NCBI GenBank assembly: GCA_003558435.1
Contig: PWLR01000146.1
Span: 1 to 34,311 of the forward strand
Direction of reading: 5' to 3'
DNA from: Nitriliruptoraceae bacterium
GTDB lineage: Bacteria; Actinomycetota; Nitriliruptoria; Nitriliruptorales; Nitriliruptoraceae
Length of the DNA: 34,311 nt
Shown here piece after piece: positions 26,630 to 33,730 of this stretch. Under the pieces are notes generated by a model. The model had not been told where the DNA came from, searched no databases, and saw only the letters and a list, made by a program, of their open reading frames with translations. Numbering within the stretch: position 1 is the first letter of the stretch; each line of letters starts with the position of its first letter. The translations under genes were made by a program, and so were the position numbers.

Positions 26630-27892
26630 GTGCCGTCTCGCCACCTTCGGACACCTGATCGGGCTCGCGATCGGGCTCGTCGCTGGTCCGCGGGCGCCGT
26701 CGCGGTCGCGCTGGCGCTCACCATCGTCCCCGGAGCGGCCGCCGAACCGTCCAGTGACGAGGTGCGCCGTGATCTCGGCCGGGCCGAGGAGCGCCTGGAC
26801 GAGCTCGACGAGCAGCTCGGGCTCGCCGTGGAGCTCTACAACACCGCCCAGGTCGCGCTCGACGAGGCGACCGGGCAGCTGGACGCGACCCGGGACGAAC
26901 TCACCCCCCTGCGCGAGGAACAAGCCCTGCTGGGCGACGTGGTGCAGGACCACCTGCGCCGCCTCCACAAGATGGGTCCGGCGCTCGAGCTGTCGACGGT
27001 CGTGTTCGCGGGCGACCCCACCGAGGCCGGCACCAAGGCCTGGGCCATGGGCCGCATCCTCGACGATCAGCGCACCGATCTGGAGGCCCTCGACGCCAAC
27101 CGGGTCGCGCTGGACGCGGCCGAGTCGCGGATGCGGACCGAGCAGGAGCAGGCGGAAGCACGCGCCGAGGAGCAGGAGCAGGCCCGCGTCGAGGTCGAGG
27201 CGATGTTCGCACGGTCGAAGGACGAGGTCGCCGAGCTCACGGTCCTGCTGGCCGACACCGTCGAGGCCGAGCGCCGCGCCGCCGAGGAGGAACGGCGTCG
27301 TCGCGAGGCCGAGGAGGCCGCGGCCCGGGCCGCACAGCAGGAGGCGGCGCGTGAGGCCGAGCGCCAGACCGCCGCACGCGCCGCCAGGCAGCGTCAGACC
27401 GACGCCGCGACCCAGAGCACGGCGACCGCGACGCCTGCACCCTCGTCCACCAGCAGCGATCCGGCGCCCGCACCCGCGAGCAGCACCCCGGCGCCGGCAG
27501 CCGCTCCAGCACCGGCTCCGGCGCCCGCACCGTCCACCCGCCAGTCCGCCGACGTCGCGGTGCAGACGGCGCTGGCCCAGCTCGGCAAGCCCTACCAATG
27601 GGGCGGCAATGGCCCCAACAGCTTCGATTGCTCCGGTCTGACCTCGTTCGCATGGCGCGCCGCGGGGGTCAGCATCCCCCGCACCTCGGGCGCCCAGTTC
27701 TCCGGGACCAAACGCGTCACGCGCGATCAGCTCCAGCCCGGCGATCTCGTCTTCTACCATTCCCCCATCAGCCACGTGGCGATGTACATCGGGAACGGGC
27801 AGGTCGTCGAAGCACCCAACAGTGGCAACAACGTGCGCATCCGCAACGACGGTCTGACCCGGCGCGGCATCGTCGGCTATGGCCGACCCTGA
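26630..27892 (+). CDS. Exported NlpC/P60 peptidoglycan endopeptidase (RipA-like)
   Basis: A 420-residue secreted cell-wall hydrolase. Residues 1-38 form a signal peptide with an unusually long Arg-rich n-region (RARDRARR, from a 12-bp tandem duplication at 26657-26680), a hydrophobic core and an AAA cleavage site. Residues 42-260 are a long coiled coil rich in Glu, Arg and Ala, as in RipA/PcsB proteins where it controls activity. An Ala/Pro/Ser linker (265-305) leads to the NlpC/P60 domain with the catalytic Cys334 in FDCSGLTSF and His382 in SHVAMYIGNG. Such enzymes cut the D-gamma-glutamyl-meso-diaminopimelate bond of stem peptides and help daughter cells separate. GTG 26630 has GAGG about 7 nt upstream and sets the signal peptide. 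Confidence 0.92.
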   Translation: MPSRHLRTPDRARDRARRWSAGAVAVALALTIVPGAAAEPSSDEVRRDLGRAEERLDELDEQLGLAVELYNTAQVALDEATGQLDATRDELTPLREEQALLGDVVQDHLRRLHKMGPALELSTVVFAGDPTEAGTKAWAMGRILDDQRTDLEALDANRVALDAAESRMRTEQEQAEARAEEQEQARVEVEAMFARSKDEVAELTVLLADTVEAERRAAEEERRRREAEEAAARAAQQEAAREAERQTAARAARQRQTDAATQSTATATPAPSSTSSDPAPAPASSTPAPAAAPAPAPAPAPSTRQSADVAVQTALAQLGKPYQWGGNGPNSFDCSGLTSFAWRAAGVSIPRTSGAQFSGTKRVTRDQLQPGDLVFYHSPISHVAMYIGNGQVVEAPNSGNNVRIRNDGLTRRGIVGYGRP

Positions 27893-27910
27893 ACCACTGA
27901 CGAGTCCTCG

Positions 27911-27936
27911 ATGAGCCACCCATGAGCCAGCCATGA
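27911..27936 (+). other. Two four-codon mini-ORFs chained to the HyuA start by ATGA overlaps
   Basis: An 11-bp tandem repeat (ATGAGCCACCC, ATGAGCCAGCC, then ATGAACGCC) makes ORFs MSHP (27911-27925) and MSQP (27922-27936). Each stop overlaps the next ATG by 4 nt, and the last overlap leads into the HyuA start at 27933. No strong ribosome site precedes any of the three ATGs. Confidence 0.5.
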
Positions 27937-29948
27937 ACGCCCGCCGCGTCCTCGGGGTCGACGTCGGTGGCACGTTCACCGACCTGGTCGCCTCCGACGC
28001 GGACGGCATCCGGGTCGCGAAGGTCCCCTCCACCCCCGACGACCAGGCCGAAGGCATCCTGGCCGGGGTCGAGCAGTTGGGGATCCCGCTGCCCGAGCTG
28101 GCGCGCTTCGCCCACGGCACCACCGTCGCGACCAACACGGTGTTGGAGCGCGACGGTGCCCGGACCGTGCTGATCACCACCGCAGGCTTCCGCGACCTGC
28201 TCGCCATCAGCCGTCAGGACCGGCCGCACCTCTACCGGCTGGACGCCCGCCGGCCGGATCCGGTCGTGAGCTCCGGCCAGGTCGTCGAGGCGGTCGAGCG
28301 CATCGGCTCCGACGGCGAGATCGTCACCGAACTCACCGACGCCGAGGTCGAACGGGTCGTCGAGGCGGTCCGCGCACTGGAGCCGGAAGCCATCGCGATC
28401 AGTCTGCTGTTCGGGTTCATGGTGCCCGACCACGAACAGCGGCTGCGCGAGGCGCTGGTTGCCCTGGAGGTCCCCATCACCGTCGCCAGCGACCTGCTGC
28501 CGGTGCTCCGCGAGGTCGAACGCACCTCCACCGCCGCGCTCAACGCCTACGTGGCTCCGCGGATGTCGCGCTACCTCGGCTCGTTGGAGCGTTCCCTGGG
28601 TTCGGAGGGCCTCGTCCCGGACGTCGAGGTGATGCGTTCGGGCGGCGGCACGTTCACCACGCGGATCGCGGTCCGGGAGCCGGTGCACACCCTGTTGTCG
28701 GGCCCGGCCGCCGGTGCGTGGGGCGCTGCGGCGTTGGGTTCGGCGGTCGGCGTCGAGGACCTGATCGCCTTCGACGTCGGCGGCACCTCGACGGACGTGA
28801 CCCTCATCGCCGGTGCCCGGCCCGCGACCACCGCGGACGGTCAGGTCGGCGGGCTGCCGTTCGCGGTCACCACCACCGACATCCACACCATCGGCGCCGG
28901 CGGCGGGTCGCTGGCCTGGCGGGACGCGGGCGGGGCCCTGCGTGTGGGGCCGCGTTCAGCCGGCGCCGTGCCGGGCCCCGCCTGCTACGACCGTGGCGGC
29001 ACCTCGGCGACGGTCACCGACGCCAACCTGGTCCTCGGCCGCCTGGACCCGGAGGTCCGCCTGGGCGGTGCGATGCCGCTGCGCGACGACCTCGCCCGGG
29101 CCGCCGTCCAGCAGTTGGCCGACGAGCTGGACCTCGATGTCGTGACCTGCGCGGAGGGCATCATCCGGGTCACCGATGCGCAGATGGCCAAAGCCCTGCG
29201 GGTCGTGTCCGTGGAACGTGGCCATGACCCGCGCCGGCTCGCGCTGGTCGCGTTCGGGGGCGCCGGACCGCTGCACCAGGCCGCATTGGCCGCCGAGCTC
29301 GGCTGCGCACAGGTCCTGATCCCACCCAACCCGGGTGTGCTGTCGGCGTTGGGGCTGTTGGCCGCTCCGGTGACCGTCGACCGTGCCCGGACCCGGTTGA
29401 CGGTCGGCTCGGCGCTGCAGGCCGATCGGCTCGCCTCCGGATGGGAGGAGTTGGAGGACCAGGCCCGCGCCGCGATCGCCGAGCAGGACGTCGAGGTCGC
29501 GGCCATCCGCCGCACCGCCGACCTGCGCTACCGCGGCCAGGCCTTCGAGCTGGAGGTCGCGGCCCCCGACGGCGGGGAGGGGGTCGCTCCCGACGCCCTG
29601 ATCACCGCCTTCCACGATGCCCACCTGGAGCGCTACGGCTACGACCAGCGCACCGAGGAGGTCGAACTCGTCACCCTCCGGTGCCGCGCCGAGGGTCCGG
29701 CGCCCGACCTGCCGCTGCCTCGCCTGTCCGGTGGCGGCGACGCGGAGCAGGCCGAACTCGCCCGCCGCGAGGTCGTGATCGACGGGGACACGGTGACCGC
29801 CCGCGTCCTCGACCGCCACCAGCTCGGATCCGGGGCCCGCATCGAGGGTCCCGCGGTCGTGGTGGGCCTGGATGCCACCGTGTGGGTGGCGCCCTGGCAG
29901 ACCGGCGAGGTCGACGACCTCGGCATCCTGTTGTTCACCGAACGATGA
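27933..29948 (+). CDS. Hydantoinase/oxoprolinase family protein, HyuA-type (ATP-binding) subunit
   Basis: A 671-residue subunit of the HyuA/HyuB family, whose members use ATP to open 5-oxoproline or hydantoin rings or to carboxylate ketones. The N-terminal ASKHA-like domain starts GVDVGGTFTDLV (8-19) with AHGTTVATN soon after. The second domain has LLSGPAAGAWGAA and FDVGGTSTDVTLI, followed by IHTIGAGGGSLAW, PGPACYDRGG and VAFGGAGPLH. Length is normal for the bacterial alpha subunit. The partner HyuB begins at 33731, after three other genes, which is unusual. Substrate cannot be assigned from the subunit alone. ATG 27933 fits the conserved start. It follows the NlpC/P60 gene by 40 nt. Confidence 0.9.
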   Translation: MNARRVLGVDVGGTFTDLVASDADGIRVAKVPSTPDDQAEGILAGVEQLGIPLPELARFAHGTTVATNTVLERDGARTVLITTAGFRDLLAISRQDRPHLYRLDARRPDPVVSSGQVVEAVERIGSDGEIVTELTDAEVERVVEAVRALEPEAIAISLLFGFMVPDHEQRLREALVALEVPITVASDLLPVLREVERTSTAALNAYVAPRMSRYLGSLERSLGSEGLVPDVEVMRSGGGTFTTRIAVREPVHTLLSGPAAGAWGAAALGSAVGVEDLIAFDVGGTSTDVTLIAGARPATTADGQVGGLPFAVTTTDIHTIGAGGGSLAWRDAGGALRVGPRSAGAVPGPACYDRGGTSATVTDANLVLGRLDPEVRLGGAMPLRDDLARAAVQQLADELDLDVVTCAEGIIRVTDAQMAKALRVVSVERGHDPRRLALVAFGGAGPLHQAALAAELGCAQVLIPPNPGVLSALGLLAAPVTVDRARTRLTVGSALQADRLASGWEELEDQARAAIAEQDVEVAAIRRTADLRYRGQAFELEVAAPDGGEGVAPDALITAFHDAHLERYGYDQRTEEVELVTLRCRAEGPAPDLPLPRLSGGGDAEQAELARREVVIDGDTVTARVLDRHQLGSGARIEGPAVVVGLDATVWVAPWQTGEVDDLGILLFTER

Positions 29949-30082
29949 CCTCGCCGGAGGCTCCGCCCGGTCGGCGTGAGCCCGACACGGCAAGGTGGGA
30001 CGTTCGGCCGTGGTCTCTGACCGGCGATCCCCTGCACGGTGCGGGCTTCCGGAGATCACGTCGATCAAGGGGACCTCGCTCG

Positions 30083-31252
30083 ATGTCACATCTGTCGTGC
30101 CTTGCCGCGCGAACACGCGCCCGCGCCGCGGTGTCCCGGCGCCGTGTGGGGCTCGCCGCCCTGGCGGGTGCACTGGTGCTGACGGCGTGCGGGGCCACGG
30201 ACGAGCCGCTCGGTACCTCACCGGACACCAGCGGTCCGGAGGACGACGCCGGGATCGTCGCGGAGCCCGGCACCGAGCCGGAGGCCGAGCCCGAGTCCGA
30301 GGGCGAGGAGGGGCCCACTGGGCCACCCGTCACGATCGCCTTCGCGGGTGACGTCATGTTCGAGGGGATGATCGAACCGCAGCTGGAGGCGGACCCGGCG
30401 GGGCTCCTGGCACCGATCGCGCCGGTGTTCGCCCAGGCGGACCTGACGGTCGTCAACCTGGAGACCGCGATCACCGAGCGGGGTGACCCCGAACCGAAGG
30501 GCTTCACGTTCCGCGCCCCACCGTCCGGCCTGACCGCGTTACAGCAAGCCGGGGTCGACGTCGTCTCGCTCGCCAACAACCACGGCATGGACTACGGGCA
30601 GACCGGGCTGGAGGACACCCTCGACGCGGCTGACGCGGCTGGGATGCCACTGGTCGGCGCCGGGCGCGACCTCGACGAGGCCTTCGCGCCCCACATCGCC
30701 ACGATCCGCGGCCGTCAGATCGCCGTGATCGGCGCGACCCAGGTGATGGACACGATGTTCTTCGACACCTGGCCGGCGACCGACGAGCGCCCCGGTCTCG
30801 CCTTCGCCAAGCACGAGCACGAGGCCGACCTGATCGATGCCGTCACCGAGGCGCGCGAGCAGGCCGACACCGTGGTCGTCTACCTGCACTGGGGGGTGGA
30901 GGGTGAGCGGTGCCCCACGGAACGTCAGCAGGGCCTCGCCCAGCGGTTGGCCGACGCCGGCGCCGACATCGTGGTCGGCACCCACGCCCACCGGCTGCAG
31001 GGCACCGGGATGCTCGACGACACCCTGATCGACTACGGCCTCGGCAACTTCGTGTTCTACAGTCAGCACTCCCCGGGGATCGACTCGGGGGTTCTGCTGG
31101 TCACGGTCGAGGGCCAGGAGATCATCGATCACGAGTGGGTGCCGGCGACCCTCCGGGAGGGCATCCCCCATCCCCTCGAGGGCGACGAGGCCGCGGCGGC
31201 GATCGACGACTGGGCCGAGCTACGCGACTGCACCGGGCTCGAGCCGGGTTGA
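30083..31252 (+). CDS. CapA-family lipoprotein (poly-gamma-glutamate-type metallophosphatase fold)
   Basis: A 389-residue exported lipoprotein. The N-terminus is basic, followed by a hydrophobic core and lipobox LTAC with Cys36. An acidic Glu/Pro linker (40-82) precedes the CapA domain, which has a metallophosphoesterase-like fold: IAFAGDVMFEG, VVNLETAI, SLANNHGMDYGQTGL, VVYLHWGVE and VVGTHAHRLQG, with Asp, Asn and His residues suited to a two-metal site. CapA/PgsA proteins take part in capsular poly-gamma-glutamate export or anchoring, but many homologues have no known role. ATG 30083 has AAGGGGA about 10 nt upstream. ATG 29945, overlapping the HyuA stop (ATGA), would add 46 residues before the signal peptide and is less likely, although it would couple the genes. 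Confidence 0.88.
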   Translation: MSHLSCLAARTRARAAVSRRRVGLAALAGALVLTACGATDEPLGTSPDTSGPEDDAGIVAEPGTEPEAEPESEGEEGPTGPPVTIAFAGDVMFEGMIEPQLEADPAGLLAPIAPVFAQADLTVVNLETAITERGDPEPKGFTFRAPPSGLTALQQAGVDVVSLANNHGMDYGQTGLEDTLDAADAAGMPLVGAGRDLDEAFAPHIATIRGRQIAVIGATQVMDTMFFDTWPATDERPGLAFAKHEHEADLIDAVTEAREQADTVVVYLHWGVEGERCPTERQQGLAQRLADAGADIVVGTHAHRLQGTGMLDDTLIDYGLGNFVFYSQHSPGIDSGVLLVTVEGQEIIDHEWVPATLREGIPHPLEGDEAAAAIDDWAELRDCTGLEPG

Positions 31253-31294
31253 CCCGCCTCACGGTCGACACGTGGTCTTCGGGTCGGTCGGCGG

Positions 31295-32608
31295 TCAGCG
31301 GGCCGGGAGCGACACGGGGTCGATCTCGAAGGGCAGCATCTCCCGACAGGTCCCGTAGGCCTCGACGAGTTCGTCACGGCTCTGCGCACCGATGAACAGG
31401 GTGCCGATGTCGTAGCGGTAGCTGCTCTGGTCGGCCAGTTCGGACAGCCGGTCCCCGACCTCCACCGCGATGCGCACATGGGTCCCGGGGAACCGCTCGA
31501 CCACCCGCGCGACCTCGTCGTCACTCGGGACCCGCCGCACGATGCCGTCATCCATCTCCTCGGTCCACAGGAAGCACTTGGCCGCGACCGTGAAGTCGCC
31601 GCGCCGATGGGGAAGCCTGGGCGGCCGTCCGAAGGCGACGTCGAGCGCCACCTCGTGGTTGGACATCCCGTCGACCTTGACGAACAGCTCCGAGTGCGAC
31701 TGGGAGATCCGGGGGTTGGCCTCGACGAGCCAGAGCCGGTCGTCGTGCTCGTCGTACATGAACTCGATGTTCCAGGCGGCGTTGTCGTAGCCGATGTGAC
31801 GGAGGTAGCGCTCACTGGCATCGATCATGCGGTCCTGCACCTGCTCGGGCATGCTGGTGGCCGGATATTCGTAGCGGGAGAAGTGACGACCGTGTTCGTC
31901 CTTGGGCGAGTCGATCACCCCGTGCACGGCGAACTCCCCCTTGGACATGGCGCCTTCGACGGTGGCCTGATCGCCGGAGATGATCTGCTCCGCGATGCAA
32001 CAGTTGCCGGAGTCCGCAGCGATCTGTTCGGGGAGCTCGACCATGCCCAGGACCTCGTTGAACGGGTCCCCGAAGGCCCGGATCCTCTCCCGGATCTCGG
32101 CCAGGGCCTCGCGGAAGTCCCGGGCGCTCTCGGTCCTGAACCCGAGCTGTGACGAGTGGGACTTGACCGGTTTGATCCAGAACGGGTAGTCGAGATCGAT
32201 ACCCGACAACGCGTCGTCATCGAACGGGTCGAACCCCGCGAACGCGGGCGTCACCTCGGGGACGCTGGCGCGCTGCTCGAGGCGACTCCAGTGCTTGTGC
32301 TCACAGGCCACCACCGTTTCCAAAGGTGGGACGGGAAGCCCACGCTCGCGACCGAGTACCCGGGCGAGCACAGAGGTCGGGAAGTCCCAGTGGGCGACGA
32401 TCGCGTCGACGCTCCCACCGACCTCGTCCAACTGCTCCCGCGCGCGTTCCAGCAGATCAGCGAACCGGTGCTCGGGCCGGGTCACCACCTCGGGAGGAAG
32501 CAGTTGGTGGAAGTCCATCTGATCGGCATGGGTGACCGTCTCGAGTTGGTCACGCTGGAACTCGTTCATGCCGACCACGAACACCTGGCCGCGACGTTCA
32601 CCGGTCAT
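31295..32608 (-). CDS. ATP-grasp domain protein (carboxylate-amine/thiol ligase-like)
   Basis: A 437-residue cytoplasmic enzyme. An N-terminal Rossmann-like domain (VFVVGMNEFQRDQLETV, VDAIVAHWDFPTSVLARVLG) precedes an ATP-grasp domain with PFWIKPVKSHSSQLG (Lys147, Lys150), the hinge region IAEQIISGDQATVEGAM, and WNIEFMYD...WLVEANPRISQSHSE with the metal-binding Glu and Asn. Members of this fold join a carboxylate to an amine or thiol through an acyl-phosphate. The substrate is not recognisable. A Cys-Cys pair (GNCC) precedes the hinge and is unusual. ATG 32608 has GAAGGG 6 nt upstream. The gene is convergent with capA (42 nt apart) and divergent from the PAS-ANTAR gene. Confidence 0.85.
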   Translation of the reverse strand: MTGERRGQVFVVGMNEFQRDQLETVTHADQMDFHQLLPPEVVTRPEHRFADLLERAREQLDEVGGSVDAIVAHWDFPTSVLARVLGRERGLPVPPLETVVACEHKHWSRLEQRASVPEVTPAFAGFDPFDDDALSGIDLDYPFWIKPVKSHSSQLGFRTESARDFREALAEIRERIRAFGDPFNEVLGMVELPEQIAADSGNCCIAEQIISGDQATVEGAMSKGEFAVHGVIDSPKDEHGRHFSRYEYPATSMPEQVQDRMIDASERYLRHIGYDNAAWNIEFMYDEHDDRLWLVEANPRISQSHSELFVKVDGMSNHEVALDVAFGRPPRLPHRRGDFTVAAKCFLWTEEMDDGIVRRVPSDDEVARVVERFPGTHVRIAVEVGDRLSELADQSSYRYDIGTLFIGAQSRDELVEAYGTCREMLPFEIDPVSLPAR

Positions 32609-32949
32609 CGGGATCCCTTCTCCGGGACCGCGAGAGTGGCGGGCGTCGACGACCCGGCGGCGGTGCCGACCTGACCGGTCGGCGGTCGACCGGTCATCCC
32701 AACTGGCCGAGGTGGCGTACCGGCCGTCACCGCGGCCGACCTGCCCGCGATCGGACGCCACGTCACCGGCAGCCGGATGGATGACCCCCACGCGAACAGC
32801 GCTCGACCTGACGCCGGGACTCCTCGACCCCGTCCGATGGCACTATCTTCACCTCCGCCACTGGTCCCGCGACGCGGGTTCCGGTCGGCATCCTGGACGG
32901 GTTCGGCAGCGCAGCCCGTCACCCCCTTCGGGCCCCTGTGGGAGCTGCC
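32609..32949. other. 341-nt divergent intergenic region between the ATP-grasp and PAS-ANTAR genes
   Basis: It holds no convincing gene. It contains the inverted repeat at 32672-32696, a short CCCGC/GCGGG hairpin near 32865-32880, and one TANNNT box, TATCTT (32844-32849), about 100 nt before the PAS-ANTAR start. The length leaves room for a structured leader, but I could not recognise the paired-hexaloop target of ANTAR proteins with confidence. Confidence 0.6.
32672..32696. promoter_or_regulatory. Perfect inverted repeat, candidate operator
   Basis: Arms TGACCGGTC (32672-32680) and GACCGGTCA (32688-32696) with a 7-nt spacer. Each arm also contains the self-complementary GACCGGTC, so the element is both an inverted and a direct repeat. 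It lies 64 nt upstream of the ATP-grasp start. It could bind a dimeric regulator or form an RNA hairpin. Confidence 0.5.
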
Positions 32950-33720
32950 ATGCCACGAATCCATGCCCTGACCCACGAGGCGATCTTCCGGGCCTCGCCC
33001 ACGGCGACCCTCGTGCTGGACCTCGACCTGTGCATCCTCGACGCGAACCCGGCGTACCTACGCATGACCGGTCGCGAGCTCGAGGAACTGGTCGGCACCT
33101 ACCTCTTCGAGGCGTTCCCCGGCAACCCCGACGACCCCGACGGGGACGGCAGCGACAACATCCGCGCCTCCATGCAGCGCGCACTCGACACCGGCCAGGC
33201 CGATGGCATGTGGGTTCAGCGCTACGACATCCCGACGTCCCGGCCGTCGGAACCCTTCGAGGAGCGGTACTGGAGCCCCGTCAACACCCCCGTGCTGGAC
33301 GCCGACGGCCGGCCGATCGGGATCCTGCACACCGTCGAGGACGTCACCCCGTTCCGCGACGACCTCGTCAAGGCCCTCGGGTTCTACCGTGCGGCCGCCG
33401 CGTCGGGTGAGGAGCCGTCCGTGGAGCTCGATCGACGCTTCGCCGACCACGCGGCCGCCACGCTGAGCAACACCCGACTTTTCTCGGACCTGGTCACCGA
33501 GGTCGAGCAGCTCCGGGAGGCCCTGACCTCGCGTGCCACGATCGAACAGGCCAAGGGCATCCTGATGCTCCGGACCCGGTGCACGGCCCAAGAGGCGTTC
33601 GAGTTGTTGTCCCGGCGATCCCAGGAACGCAACGTCAAGTTGCGGGACGTCGCCGCCGAACTCGTCGCGATCGCGGCGCGGGTCGAGACCCCGAACGGCC
33701 GCGAAGCCGCGCACCATTAG
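32950..33720 (+). CDS. PAS-ANTAR regulator
   Basis: A 256-residue cytoplasmic regulator. Residues 6-135 are a PAS domain (IFRASPTATLVLDLDLCILDANPAY, split: ATLVLDLDL, CILDANPAYLRMTG) ending in GRPIGILHTVEDVTPF. A linker helix leads to an ANTAR domain (about 178-240): VEQLREALTSRATIEQAKGI, LMLRTRCTAQEAFELL and [17 protein letters not shown] domains bind paired hairpins in nascent RNA and prevent termination. With PAS as the sensor and no kinase or receiver, it probably senses a ligand or redox state directly. ATG 32950 has GGGAG 5 nt upstream, better than GTG 32938. The HyuB gene starts 10 nt after its stop, so the two are probably linked. Confidence 0.92.
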   Translation: MPRIHALTHEAIFRASPTATLVLDLDLCILDANPAYLRMTGRELEELVGTYLFEAFPGNPDDPDGDGSDNIRASMQRALDTGQADGMWVQRYDIPTSRPSEPFEERYWSPVNTPVLDADGRPIGILHTVEDVTPFRDDLVKALGFYRAAAASGEEPSVELDRRFADHAAATLSNTRLFSDLVTEVEQLREALTSRATIEQAKGILMLRTRCTAQEAFELLSRRSQERNVKLRDVAAELVAIAARVETPNGREAAHH

Positions 33721-33723
33721 GCT
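33718..33723 (+). promoter_or_regulatory. Candidate -10 box TAGGCT for leaderless HyuB transcription
   Basis: TAGGCT begins with the TAG stop of the PAS-ANTAR gene and ends 7 nt before the ATG at 33731, the spacing expected when transcription starts at the A of ATG. The HyuB start has no Shine-Dalgarno sequence. Confidence 0.35.
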
Positions 33724-33730
33724 GGCCGCC

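Noticed and set aside
26567..28207. Long open frame antisense to the NlpC/P60 and HyuA genes
   Set aside because: It spans two genuine genes and their junction, has Gly/Arg-rich composition and no domain.
29945..30082. ATG 29945 as start of the CapA-like lipoprotein
   Set aside because: It would place 46 extra residues before the signal peptide; ATG 30083 has a ribosome site and a normal lipoprotein N-terminus. The ATGA overlap with HyuA keeps it possible.
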